Notes under the pieces: generated by a model | Databases searched by the model: none | Told to the model about the DNA's origin: nothing | The model's input: only the letters and a program-made list of their open reading frames with translations | From: Acidobacteriota bacterium | Lineage (GTDB): Bacteria > Acidobacteriota > Terriglobia > Acidiferrales > UBA7541 | Assembly (NCBI GenBank): GCA_013289715.1 | Contig: JABCZJ010000005.1 | Coordinates: 186,001 to 250,000, forward strand | Reading direction: 5' to 3' | Length of the DNA: 64,000 nucleotides | Shown here: piece after piece, positions 9,164 to 17,138 of the stretch | Position numbering within the stretch: position 1 is the stretch's first letter | How the letters are laid out: each line of letters starts with the position of its first letter | Translations under genes and position numbers: made by a program

Positions 9164-10690
9164 TCAGGAAACGGAATCGGGCGGAGCAGAGATTTGAAGT
9201 CGCTGGAGCTTGGTACGTAATCCTTCGCGGCTGATCCCAAGCACCTCGGCTGCGCGTGTTCGGTTTCCCGCCGTATGCCGTAGCACCGAGAAGATCAGCT
9301 GCTTTTCCATTTCTTGCAGCGACATCGGAGCTATCGTCGTCCCTTCCGACGAGACCGCGGACTGGCAATCGCCGCGACTGCGAATTCTTTCGTTTAGCAG
9401 GGCGGTGTCGCACGCAACATCAGGCTCCGCCAGCGCGACGAGCCTGCCCATTTCACTTTCCAGTTCTCGGACATTTCCTGGAAACGCGTAGGACGTCAAG
9501 GCGGATAAACAATTCTCCGTGAGCAGTGGCGTCGGCCGACCGTAACGCGCTGCGGCGGCCCGAAGAAAATGTTCAGCCAGGAGCCGGATATCGTGCGGAC
9601 GTTTGCGCAGGGGCGGCAGACGAAGCGTGATGGCGGATAGTCGAAAGAAAAGATCGGCGCGAAATCGGCCGGCCTTCACTTCGCTTTCGAGGTCGCGGTT
9701 TGTCGCGGCGATGAACCTGACATCCACCTGCTCGGTCCGCGAGTTACCTAGCCGGGTAAATTCGCCGGATTGCAGAACGCGAAGTAGATGGGGTTGCAAA
9801 TCGAGCGGAAGATCGCCGATCTCATCTAGAAACAGTGTGCCACGATTGGCTGTTCCGATGAAGCCGACGCGATCGCGATTCGCACCGGTGAACGCACCCT
9901 GCACGCAACCGAAGAGCTCAGAACCTATCAGCGGTGCCGGAATTGCCGCGCAATTTAACGCGACGAAGGGTCCTTTTACTCGCGCGCTATGACGATAGAC
10001 AGCCCTGGCGATTAACTCTTTCCCGGTTCCGGTTTCTCCTTCAATCAGCACCGGCAAATCCGTGGTGGCGATCTGGTGTACCGTCTGCAATACCCGCGCC
10101 ATTTCTGGGTCGGCGGTCAATATTCCGTCAGACCGGCTGTGGGCGTGTTCTAAAGCCTCCGCGCGGCGCTGCGCTTGACTCATTGCCACCGCTGATCGCA
10201 ATCGCGGCGCGGCTAACCCGCAGACTTCGTCTAGCAATGCTCGCTGCTCTTCCGTAAAGCAATTCGTGACTTGGCGGTTTTCCAGGTAAATAAGTGCGAA
10301 CGCTTCATCGCTCGTCACCAGCGGAGCGCACAAGACCGATCGAATCGAGAATTCTTGCACGCTCGTGCTATCGCGATAAGGCTCGGTCGTGGAAGCGTCT
10401 CCGATCAGCACCGCTTTCCCGCCGTCCATTACCGCACGGGCGATCGAACGGCTGAACGCCTCTTCTGCTCGCGACAGCGCTTCGCTGCGAAAGTTTCGCG
10501 CCGCAGTCGCCCGGAACTCTCCGCCTTCGCGCACGACTATGAATCCCCGATCCGCACCCAATCCCTCGATCAGAGTGTTTAACAGCCCAGAAAGGAGTTC
10601 GCCGTATTCGCCTTCCCTGAGGAGTGCTCGCGACACGCGATATAGAAGTCCGAGGTGCTCAGCCGGAGGATTTTCTTGATTCAAGGCCAT
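9164..10690 (-). CDS. Sigma-54-dependent transcriptional activator with GAF sensor domain
   Basis: A 508-aa bacterial enhancer-binding protein. Residues about 10-175 form a GAF domain (ADRGFIVVREGG ... IRSVLCAPLV), which binds a small ligand or partner. The AAA+ domain follows with Walker A GETGTGKE near residue 220, an intact GAFTGA loop that contacts sigma-54, and FLDEIGDLP. The C-terminus is a Fis-type helix-turn-helix (AAEVLGISREGLRTKL). No receiver domain is present, so control is probably by the GAF ligand. It is read away from the small exported protein genes at 11071 onwards; the intervening region has a candidate sigma-54 promoter and a palindrome, making those genes possible targets. 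Confidence 0.93.
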   Translation of the reverse strand: MALNQENPPAEHLGLLYRVSRALLREGEYGELLSGLLNTLIEGLGADRGFIVVREGGEFRATAARNFRSEALSRAEEAFSRSIARAVMDGGKAVLIGDASTTEPYRDSTSVQEFSIRSVLCAPLVTSDEAFALIYLENRQVTNCFTEEQRALLDEVCGLAAPRLRSAVAMSQAQRRAEALEHAHSRSDGILTADPEMARVLQTVHQIATTDLPVLIEGETGTGKELIARAVYRHSARVKGPFVALNCAAIPAPLIGSELFGCVQGAFTGANRDRVGFIGTANRGTLFLDEIGDLPLDLQPHLLRVLQSGEFTRLGNSRTEQVDVRFIAATNRDLESEVKAGRFRADLFFRLSAITLRLPPLRKRPHDIRLLAEHFLRAAAARYGRPTPLLTENCLSALTSYAFPGNVRELESEMGRLVALAEPDVACDTALLNERIRSRGDCQSAVSSEGTTIAPMSLQEMEKQLIFSVLRHTAGNRTRAAEVLGISREGLRTKLQRLQISAPPDSVS

Positions 10691-10770
10691 TCCGACCCTT
10701 CCTTCGGCGAATATACACGATCCCGCGACGCACCGCCACGCTCGACCGTCGCCCCTACTGCCTAGAATAA

Positions 10771-10786
10771 TGGCAGGCCAGCTGCA
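10771..10786 (+). promoter_or_regulatory. Candidate sigma-54 (-24/-12) promoter
   Basis: The sequence TGGCAGGCCAGCTGCA matches the consensus TGGCACG-N4-TTGCW with GG and GC at the required spacing (the invariant GG and GC are both present; one mismatch in each box). It reads rightward, towards the gene at 11071, and begins 80 bp from the start codon of a divergently transcribed sigma-54 activator. Function is inferred. Confidence 0.45.
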
Positions 10787-10797
10787 TACTACGATTT

Positions 10798-10819
10798 AGC
10801 GAGTGACCGCTCACTCGCT
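10798..10819. promoter_or_regulatory. Perfect 9-bp inverted repeat, probable operator
   Basis: AGCGAGTGA-CCGC-TCACTCGCT is a perfect palindrome with a 4-nt centre. It lies right at the expected transcription start of the candidate sigma-54 promoter. No T tract follows, so a terminator is less likely than a protein-binding site; the GAGTGA...TCACTC form also resembles TetR-family operators, but no tetR gene is in the window. Confidence 0.45.
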
Positions 10820-11070
10820 GTCTAGTGAAGAAACCAATGAGAAATAAGACACTTACTAGTCGATGCGTCCTGCAGATGCCTGAAAATTGGGCTAAGCATT
10901 GCCAGATTTATGGGCACTCCTTTTACCTGCACGGTCGAACTTGGCATGAAAATCGTGCGCGGCCCCGGCTCGGCCCCGATTTGCCTCAAGTGAACGCCAC
11001 ACCGACGGAGTCTGCAAACAAAGCTCGGGCGGTCCGACATAAATCAAAGCCACTTCAAAAGGAGGAGTAG

Positions 11071-11454
11071 ATGCCTGCTAGATATCTCTGGCGCGGAATT
11101 CTGGTCATCGTCCTCGGCGCGACACTGATTAAGTCAGCTACGGCACAGATAGGAATCGGAACCGCAGCGGCCGGATTTAACGGCTCCGTCATGTCCCACT
11201 CCTTACGAGACATTGCGGCTCTGCTGGTCGTCGCGGTTGTGTACCTATACGAGTTATCCAGAATTCTCAATCTGTGTCAGTTTGGAGGGCCCATTCCCGC
11301 CCGATCAGCCGAAGCGACAAATGAATCCGCGCAGCCGCCCAGGCACGGCACCGCCAAGGGACTCACAGGTGCGCTTAGCAGCGTGGCGAAAAAGTCCAGT
11401 GCTGAAATGAGTTTACCCGGGGCACTCATCTCGTTATCAGGAAAATTCGGGTGA
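11071..11454 (+). CDS. Small membrane or exported protein of unknown function
   Basis: The 127-aa product has a strong ribosome site (AAGGAGGAG) just before its ATG. A signal-like N-terminus (RGILVIVLGATLIKSATAQ) is followed by a second hydrophobic segment (DIAALLVVAVVYLYELSRIL, about residues 49-68) and a polar, serine-rich tail. I recognise no family. It is the first gene downstream of the candidate sigma-54 promoter and palindrome, and the glycine-zipper protein follows on the same strand, so the pair may be an envelope-related unit under the neighbouring sigma-54 activator (inference). Confidence 0.6.
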   Translation: MPARYLWRGILVIVLGATLIKSATAQIGIGTAAAGFNGSVMSHSLRDIAALLVVAVVYLYELSRILNLCQFGGPIPARSAEATNESAQPPRHGTAKGLTGALSSVAKKSSAEMSLPGALISLSGKFG

Positions 11455-11594
11455 CGTAGGTGCAAATCTGAAATCGTTCGCCATCAATGCCGGCGATGTG
11501 CGCTCTGCGGCCGCAAACGATTGGTCTGTCGGAACGTGTTCGCTCGGTACTCGTACGCCAAAATCGGCTCAACTCGAAAAGGAGATACGACAAG

Positions 11595-12062
11595 ATGCGA
11601 AAGCTTTGGATTCTCGCCTGCGTTCTTGCACTGCCTTGCGTAGCTTCAGCCCAATGGGAGGACTTAAACAGGCTGCAAGCGGGACAGAAGATTCAAGTCG
11701 TTGAAGTGAACTCGAAGAAAGACTCGGGGACCTTCTTGAGCGTATCGGACAAGACGATCTCGCTGCAAGCAAAGTCAGGCCAGCAAATCATCCAAAGACA
11801 AGACGTTGGCAGCGTTAAGCTCATGGAAAATAAGCATCGTTTGCGCAACACGGCGATCGGCGGCGTACTGGGAGCGGGTGTGGGAGCCGGCATAGGCGCG
11901 GCGGCGTACCGAGAGTGTAATCCCGCGCAGAGCTTCTGCATTGATCCCATCGGACGCGGAGGCGAAGCTGGGATTTTCGCCATTGTCGGATTTGCGGGCG
12001 GCGCAATCGTGGGAGCTTTGTGGCCCAGCCACGAAACGATTTACCGCGCGACAGGCCCATAA
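11595..12062 (+). CDS. Exported glycine-zipper protein of unknown function
   Basis: I chose the ATG at 11595, preceded by AAAAGGAG, over an upstream in-frame ATG at 11487 because it opens directly into a signal peptide (MRKLWILACVLALPCVASAQ). The mature 135 residues start with a small beta-rich part (GQKIQVVEVNSKKDSGTFLSVSDKTISL), which recalls LSm-like barrels seen in acidobacterial exported proteins, and end with two glycine-zipper helices (IGGVLGAGVGAGIGAAAY and GIFAIVGFAGGAIVGALW) that could sit in or on a membrane. Its function is unknown. Two cysteines (CNPAQSFC) could pair. Confidence 0.75.
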   Translation: MRKLWILACVLALPCVASAQWEDLNRLQAGQKIQVVEVNSKKDSGTFLSVSDKTISLQAKSGQQIIQRQDVGSVKLMENKHRLRNTAIGGVLGAGVGAGIGAAAYRECNPAQSFCIDPIGRGGEAGIFAIVGFAGGAIVGALWPSHETIYRATGP

Positions 12063-12227
12063 CGGTAAATGGACTCACGAAGCTGTATATCCACGGCGTA
12101 TTCGGAGGCATGATGCGCCGCAAAGTCAGTCAGATCGGAACTCCCGGGTGAAGCACTTCGATGTAGGTTTCCCCACGGGCGGACTCGATCAAGTCATTTT
12201 TCGAGGAGAAGCAACAGGAGTCGCCGA

Positions 12228-12462
12228 GTGAAACACGCTAGTCTTAGCTCTCGTCGAAGCGGAACGTATTTTGCGGTTCTTGCGCTGATTTGCGTGGTCG
12301 CGGGACCGTCGCTGCTTTCCTCTGAAGAGAACGAAGCCAATCCGGCAAACGCTGCATCGGCTCAGCCCGCCTCATCCTCAGATGTAATTAGGGTGCCAGA
12401 CGGCAAACCCGTCGCGACAAGACTCACACACGATCTCCCCACAGCCACCGCCAAGGTACCGA
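12228..12462 (+). pseudogene. Truncated exported protein, 5' part only
   Basis: A GTG at 12228 behind CAGGAG starts a signal-peptide-like N-terminus (YFAVLALICVVAGPSLLSS) followed by IRVPDGKPVATRLTHDLPTATAKV. This last phrase resembles the start of acidobacterial exported proteins in which VPDGTPV...SATAKVGD leads into a beta domain. The resemblance stops at about 12455, where integrase-like coding sequence begins in another frame. The open frame continues to 12641 but reads out of frame through the integrase, giving basic low-quality sequence. I take it as a gene cut by a rearrangement. Confidence 0.5.
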
Positions 12463-13552
12463 GGCACAGCCACCGATTTAGAACGGCTGCGCGAGATCTT
12501 CAAAGACAAGATCGCCTCGCTCCTATCGTCCGTCAACGGCGAAAGCCCCATTGCCAAGAGCACGCTGACGTTGGGCGAGTTTATAAAGAACAGTTACTTC
12601 CCTCGATTGAACAGGCGACTGGCGCAGCCTTCAGGCAATGAACTGCATATCGAGCCGTCCACAATCGAGGGCTACCAATACATTTGGAACATCCGCGTAA
12701 AGGATAGTGCGGCCGCTAAGATCTCACTGCGATCCTTCACAGCCCGCGACGCCCAGCAGTTTTTGGAAAGCCTGCCCGCAGAACTCTCCCACCAGCGCCA
12801 TTTAAGGATCAAAAATTTTTTTGCGAGGTGTGTTTACTTGGGCCATTTCGGATGGCTCGTACGTAGGAAACAACCCATTCGAAAACACCAAGGCTGGTGG
12901 TCGCAAAGTGGCGGGGGAACTCTCGGGTTTGTCAGAGGGCGAGAAAATCCGGCGAGCTAAAACTCTGGAATCTAACAAGCATGCGTACTCGCTCTTGGAA
13001 GTGGCGGAGATGCTGGACAAATTGCCCGAACCCGCGCGTACCGTGTGTGCCGTGGCGGCCTTTACAGGATTCACGCGAAGCGAATTGATGGGACTCAAGT
13101 GGAGCGATTACGACGGGAAGGAGATTTCAATTCAGCGGAAAATTTGGGGCGGCAAAGAGGGTGCGCCCAAGACAGAAGCGCGGGGAGCAGGAGTGTACGT
13201 CGTGCCTCTGTTGAAAGCAATCTTGAAGAACTACAGGAAAGCATATCCTGCCGGAAAAGACGGCTGGATGTTTCGCGGTGAAAAATTTCTGCGGCCAATC
13301 AATCTGGACAACCTGTCCCGGCGGGATATCTCTAAGAAAGTTAGTTTTTACGGATGGCAAGCCTTTCGGCGTGGACTGGGGACAAGACTGAACGAAGCAG
13401 GCGTGGACGCAAAAGAAATTCAAAGCATTTTACGTCATGCCGACATCTCCACAACAATGGGATTCTACATTTTGCCAGATCAAAAACGTGCCAAAGCCGG
13501 ACTGAGAAAGCTCGAACAAGTCGCGCGGCGGAAATATGGCGTTAAGGTTTGA
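12463..13552 (+). pseudogene. Phage-type (tyrosine recombinase) integrase, N-terminally truncated and frameshifted
   Basis: Two frames together encode an integrase. The first (from 12463) gives a core-binding domain (TLTLGEFIKNSYFPRL ... FTARDAQQFLESLP). The second (to 13552) gives the catalytic domain: arginine in TGFTRSELMGLKW, the second box AFRRGLGTRLNEAG, ILRHADISTT and a tyrosine in MGFYIL. The frames join at a run of five A and seven T (12811-12822); one T fewer would restore KNFLRGVFTWA. The first catalytic histidine of box II is Gln (WQAFRRG). The N-terminal arm-binding domain is missing. It is therefore a decayed integrase, lying 50 nt upstream of a tRNA gene. Confidence 0.8.
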
Positions 13553-13602
13553 CCCACGAGCCCTTTCACCTGGCTGAACCTTTTGAAGTACAATATTGAA
13601 GA

Positions 13603-13679
13603 GCCACCGTAGCTCAGTTGGTTAGAGCACCACACTCATAACGTGGGGGTCCCCAGTTCGAATCTGGGCGGTGGCACCA
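13603..13679 (+). tRNA. tRNA-Met (anticodon CAT), elongator type
   Basis: A full cloverleaf can be drawn: acceptor GCCACCG pairing with CGGTGGC, D arm GCTC/GAGC, anticodon loop CTCATAA with CAT, T arm CCCAG-TTCGAAT-CTGGG, discriminator A and encoded CCA. Position 1 is G paired with C72, so it is not the initiator. A tRNA-Ile with a lysidine-modified CAT anticodon cannot be excluded by eye. One A-C mismatch closes the anticodon stem. It follows the decayed integrase. Confidence 0.93.
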
Positions 13680-13739
13680 CACTTCGCATCACGCAACATC
13701 CTCACCGCGCAACCACCGTTCGACGCGAGGTGATTTCTC

Positions 13740-13982
13740 TTACAACGCGGGGCGTTGGATGTAGTGCATCGCCACGATACCAGCAATAAACAACACGATT
13801 ACAAGTACCCAATAACCGGGGCTCGATAGAATTGAATACTTGAACAGCGATACCATATCAATTCCGATTTGTTGACCCTGCGGCGCGTTCGCAAAGATGG
13901 AGCGCATGAGAAACCCTGCGTACACGACGGATCCCACAACAGCAAGCCCCAGGCCGAAAAGAAAACCCTTCATTGAGATCAT
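13740..13982 (-). CDS. Small two-helix membrane protein of unknown function
   Basis: The product is 80 aa from an ATG at 13982 preceded by GGAGG; a longer frame to 14219 overlaps the next gene and adds only basic, non-homologous residues. Hydrophobic segments lie at residues about 5-25 (GFLFGLGLAVVGSVVYAGFL) and 55-73 (YWVLVIVLFIAGIVAMHYI), with a short exposed loop between. No family is recognised. It faces the tRNA gene. Confidence 0.6.
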   Translation of the reverse strand: MISMKGFLFGLGLAVVGSVVYAGFLMRSIFANAPQGQQIGIDMVSLFKYSILSSPGYWVLVIVLFIAGIVAMHYIQRPAL

Positions 13983-14046
13983 GTTATCCTCCGACAGAAG
14001 TTGAGGGGAACGATGACTCGCTCCCCTCATCATACTCCCGTTTGAT

Positions 14047-14670
14047 TTACGGAGTTTTCGTACAGAGCGCAAGACCGGGAGCCGAATTAAAGTTCGAAAG
14101 TGAGAATGCTGGGCTGCAACTCCAAGCCTGCCCGGCACCACTTCTTGCACACGCTGCCCAATTTTCAAAGAACGGGGCCGGCGATACTGGGTAGGTTTCC
14201 GTATAGACTGACAAAACATTCAAGTCCGGTGGCGTCCCTAGTGCGCTGCACCACGGAGTTTGGGACACAAAACAATAAGTGATCCCGTCAGTTGTCACGC
14301 ACCCCGTTCTTGTGCCCAACGATGCACTTCGTTCGTAAGCAATCTCAAATTGCGGCGGCCCATTTACGATCCAGAAGTCACCATCGAATATGCTGCAAAA
14401 GATGAGCGCTTCCTCGTCCAGATCGTACACAGTGCCCACCGCGACAGTAGCACTCTGCCCCCCGGTGAATGTTAGATAGCTTGTGGGGCGTACCGGCGTG
14501 CCTTTTTGCAGAAGCGGTGTGTTGCTGGAGATCTTAATGTACGTCTCTGGTGTGTGTAATCCAGAACTCATGCAGCCCGCTGCCCCGGTTGTCTCGCCCG
14601 AAACGGTGACGTTAGCCCCGTCCACATGGTGGAGAGCGGCTAGGAGCCACGCACCTTGAATCCATGGCAC
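14047..14670 (-). CDS. Cysteine-containing hypothetical protein, probably exported or a relic
   Basis: The 207-aa frame begins at a GTG with no good ribosome site. The sequence looks protein-like: threonine/serine-rich beta segments (ANVTVSGETTGAAGC, SATVAVGTVYDLDEEALIFCSIFDGDFWIVNG) with about nine cysteines spaced as in extracellular beta domains. There is no signal peptide at this start, so the true N-terminus may have been lost or may use another frame upstream. I do not recognise a family. It is transcribed away from the Fic gene, with the repeat-bearing promoter region between them. Confidence 0.45.
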   Translation of the reverse strand: MPWIQGAWLLAALHHVDGANVTVSGETTGAAGCMSSGLHTPETYIKISSNTPLLQKGTPVRPTSYLTFTGGQSATVAVGTVYDLDEEALIFCSIFDGDFWIVNGPPQFEIAYERSASLGTRTGCVTTDGITYCFVSQTPWCSALGTPPDLNVLSVYTETYPVSPAPFFENWAACARSGAGQAWSCSPAFSLSNFNSAPGLALCTKTP

Positions 14671-14798
14671 TTATCTCTATCTGGAGCCGGCGATCGCCCT
14701 GCGGGCGGCATATGCTCTCCGGCCGGCTGTTTCGATTTTTCACAGCAGCTTGCCGGTGGTTCTTGCTCCGGCAACCAAAAGATAACAAGGACAATAGC

Positions 14799-14827
14799 TT
14801 GACAGTAGCTAGATTAGTGGCTAGATT
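14799..14827 (+). promoter_or_regulatory. Probable sigma-70 promoter of the Fic gene
   Basis: A perfect -35 box TTGACA (14799-14804) is followed after 17 nt by TAGATT (14822-14827), leaving about 35 nt to the Fic ATG. The -10 box lies inside a run of tandem repeats, which may be an operator. Confidence 0.55.
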
Positions 14828-14852
14828 AGTGGCTAGAATGTGGCTAGATTAG
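14809..14852 (+). repeat. Tandem 12-bp repeats overlapping the Fic promoter
   Basis: The unit CTAGATTAGTGG occurs twice exactly (14809-14820, 14821-14832), then as CTAGAATGTGG and a final CTAGATTAG. The array covers the spacer and -10 region and stops 10 nt before the Fic start codon. Repeats in this position often bind an autoregulator; the Fic protein has a C-terminal winged helix. Confidence 0.75.
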
Positions 14853-14862
14853 AGACGAGATT

Positions 14863-15993
14863 ATGGCGAAAATATACATCCACGAACAAGCGGAGTGGCC
14901 GCAATTCACCTGGGATGCCAAATCCATCGCAGGACTTTTGTCCGCAGTCAGACTTCGCCAAGGCGAACTCCTGGGGAAAATGCACGGATATGGAATGTCG
15001 TCGCGTTGGAATGCGACCTTGAAAGCTTTGACCGAAGAGACCATTAAATCGAGCGCGATCGAAGGCGTGGCCCTCAATCCGGAAAGCGTTCGCTCATCCA
15101 TCGCACGTCGGCTGGGGTTACCTGCTGCTGGCATTCGCGAGAAAGAAGATCTCAACGTGGAAGGCGTTGTCGAAATGATGTTGGATGCGACTCAGAACTA
15201 CGAAGCGCCGTTGAATGACACGCGCCTATTCGGTTGGCATAATTCTCTGTTCCCAACCGGCTACAGCGGCTTGCACAAAATCCGCGTTGCCGCGTGGCGC
15301 GATGCCCCAATGCATGTTGCTTCCGGACACCGCGTGGGGAAAGAAAAGATTCATTTTGAGGCACCTCCTGCCGATCGAGTTGAAGCCGAAATGACTGCGT
15401 TCTTTGATTGGATGAATGGCGACAGCCAGCCGGATCCTCTTTTGAAAGCTGCGATCGCGCATCTATGGTTCGTCACAATTCATCCCTTCGAGGACGGCAA
15501 CGGGCGCATAACCCGCGCGATCTCGGATTTGTGCCTTGCTCGATCGGACAGCAGCCAACAACGGTTTTACAGCATGTCTTCGCAAATTCTCGAAGAGCGC
15601 ACGGAGTACTACAACATTTTGGAAAGCGGCCAGAAAGGTTCCATGGATATCACGGAATGGCTCATGTGGTTTCTGCGGTGCCTGGATCGCGCGATTGAAA
15701 AGTCAAATCTGATAACGGACGGCGCCCTGGAAAAAGAGTCCTTTTTTAATCGTTTGAAAAAACAATCGGTCCCTCTGAATGACCGACAAAAAAAGATCGT
15801 GGATAAGTTGTTCAGTGGGCTCGACGGCAAATTGACAGCGGAAAAGTGGGCGAAAATGACGAAGAGTTCTCCTCGAACTGCCCTTCGCGATATTCACGAG
15901 CTAATCGCAGCAGGCATACTAGTTCAAAATGAAGAAGGCGGCCGCAGCACGAGCTACCGACTTGCCGCCGCGCCGGCGGGGGAAAAGCACTGA
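14863..15993 (+). CDS. Fic-family AMP-transferase with N-terminal inhibitory helix and C-terminal winged helix
   Basis: Fic proteins usually move AMP from ATP to a target hydroxyl. The 376-aa protein has the DUF4172-type N-terminus, an inhibitory helix motif SSAIEG (residues about 63-68) of the class in which the brake precedes the core, and the catalytic HPFEDGNGRITR with His207. The C-terminal 80 residues (LTAEKWAKMTKSSPRTALRDIHELIAAGIL) form a winged helix likely to bind DNA. The target is unknown. Because the inhibitory helix is built in, no separate antitoxin is needed. Two tiny genes follow within 20 nt, and a tandem-repeat promoter precedes it. Confidence 0.92.
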   Translation: MAKIYIHEQAEWPQFTWDAKSIAGLLSAVRLRQGELLGKMHGYGMSSRWNATLKALTEETIKSSAIEGVALNPESVRSSIARRLGLPAAGIREKEDLNVEGVVEMMLDATQNYEAPLNDTRLFGWHNSLFPTGYSGLHKIRVAAWRDAPMHVASGHRVGKEKIHFEAPPADRVEAEMTAFFDWMNGDSQPDPLLKAAIAHLWFVTIHPFEDGNGRITRAISDLCLARSDSSQQRFYSMSSQILEERTEYYNILESGQKGSMDITEWLMWFLRCLDRAIEKSNLITDGALEKESFFNRLKKQSVPLNDRQKKIVDKLFSGLDGKLTAEKWAKMTKSSPRTALRDIHELIAAGILVQNEEGGRSTSYRLAAAPAGEKH

Positions 15994-16010
15994 ACGAGCG
16001 GGAGTTTAAA

Positions 16011-16307
16011 ATGGAAACTGAAAACACAACGCACATCGCAATACACGCAATGATCGCCGGCCTGGTGTTCTGTGTGGCCGTAGCCGGGTTCTTTCATTTC
16101 GCACCGGTGCACAATATGCCGGCGGCCATGGCCGCCGTCCAGCCCGCCGCACCAGTTGCCCAGCCCGCACCGGCGGAATGTCTGCCCAGCCGCAACGGCG
16201 CCCCGTGCATTCCGCTCGACAAGATCCAGGAAATGATGGACGCGCAGCCCGATGCGCCGGAACCCATCCCGGCGAATCCAGCAGCGGCCAACGAGGAGAA
16301 AATCTAA
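16011..16307 (+). CDS. Small single-pass membrane protein, proline/alanine-rich
   Basis: It begins 17 nt after the Fic stop, behind GGGAG, so it is probably co-transcribed. One hydrophobic segment (AMIAGLVFCVAVAGFFHF, residues about 13-30) is followed by an alanine/proline-rich stretch and two cysteines in AECLPSRNGAPCIPLDKI. Length is 98 aa. I know no family for it. An overlapping minus-strand frame of 133 codons exists, but the plus frame has the better start and operon spacing. Confidence 0.55.
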   Translation: METENTTHIAIHAMIAGLVFCVAVAGFFHFAPVHNMPAAMAAVQPAAPVAQPAPAECLPSRNGAPCIPLDKIQEMMDAQPDAPEPIPANPAAANEEKI

Positions 16308-16474
16308 TGGATCCGTTTCAATCACAGCCGGCGAAAAAATTGGTGAAGGCCGCAAAAACTGTCCAAGTCGTCAAGCCTGGACACAGAGCGGAAGCGGCGA
16401 GCGGCGAATCGATCAACGCCACAGCCCTCGCGTTCATTCGCGCGTTCAAAAAGGCGAGAGCAAATCAGCAGTAG
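16307..16474 (+). CDS. Very small basic protein of unknown function
   Basis: The ATG overlaps the previous stop as TAATG and is preceded by GAGGAG, the mark of translational coupling. The 55-aa product is strongly basic (KKLVKAAKTVQVVK ... FIRAFKKARANQQ) with no hydrophobic segment. No family is recognised. As the third gene of the Fic operon it could be a nucleic-acid-binding accessory, but that is only a guess from charge. Confidence 0.5.
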   Translation: MDPFQSQPAKKLVKAAKTVQVVKPGHRAEAASGESINATALAFIRAFKKARANQQ

Positions 16475-16628
16475 CAGCACCTTCGGGGTTCGCCGCGTCA
16501 CGCCCCAGACGAGCGGGAGATGGCTTCACAAAATCTATCCGCGCCGAAATTAAGAGCCGTTTGCCCCGGGTCAATCGGGTGATCCACGCGGTTAAGGCGT
16601 TGGAAAGTCTCGGCTCAAATTGTAGGTG

Positions 16629-17000
16629 TCAGCCTCGAACCCGTCGATCAGATTTGTAATCGTCGATTCCGTTCACGAAGAAAAAAAGTGCCGCAAGAAG
16701 TTCCGTGAGGAACAGAGTTTGGTTCACATCCGAATTTCCCGAACTTCCAAGTCGCGAGATGAGAATCGCACATCCGATAAAAATTTGTATCAGCCCGAAC
16801 GCTCTCCGGTGCACCCACCTAAATTTCCACATAATATAGGAAAGCCGCAAGACCATCACAATAAATCCGCAGACAATCCAAGGCGCGGAAGGACCGTCCC
16901 AAGTAAATCCGCCCGATATGACCGTGAAGTACGACCAACACAGGAAAGCCGCCACGGCACAACCAAGTAAAATTTGAAAAATTATCGAAATCACCCGCAT
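16629..17000 (-). CDS. Four-helix integral membrane protein of unknown function
   Basis: I chose the ATG at 17000 because GAGGAGGGAC stands just before it; the frame extends to 17042 without support. The 123-aa product has hydrophobic segments at about residues 3-25, 34-50, 68-85 and 95-112 (for example VISIIFQILLGCAVAAFLCW and FGLIQIFIGCAILIS). No motif allows a function to be named. It converges with the Fic operon. Confidence 0.6.
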   Translation of the reverse strand: MRVISIIFQILLGCAVAAFLCWSYFTVISGGFTWDGPSAPWIVCGFIVMVLRLSYIMWKFRWVHRRAFGLIQIFIGCAILISRLGSSGNSDVNQTLFLTELLAALFFFVNGIDDYKSDRRVRG

Positions 17001-17138
17001 GACGTCCCTCCTCGGCGATTTGCCCCAATTATACACCGCCAATTCCTCGGCAATGGAGAGGGCCCTAGAGAGACTTCGATGCTAAAGGTTCGCTGCGCGC
17101 AGTGTCAAGATGCGGAACCAGTTCTTTGTGCAGGTGGC

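Larger units (their letters stand above)
10691..11070. other. Divergent regulatory region between the sigma-54 activator and small exported protein genes
   Basis: This 380-nt region holds the candidate sigma-54 promoter at 10771 and the perfect palindrome at 10798, listed separately. An 81-codon frame from a GTG at 10825 ends directly before the next gene but has no ribosome site and no family resemblance, so I treat most of the stretch as leader and regulatory DNA. Confidence 0.45.

Noticed and set aside
10825..11070. 81-codon frame ending directly before the gene at 11071
   Set aside because: GTG start without ribosome site, no family resemblance, and it covers the probable leader of the next gene.
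15954..16355. 133-codon minus-strand frame
   Set aside because: Overlaps the two small plus-strand genes that have ribosome sites and operon spacing behind Fic.
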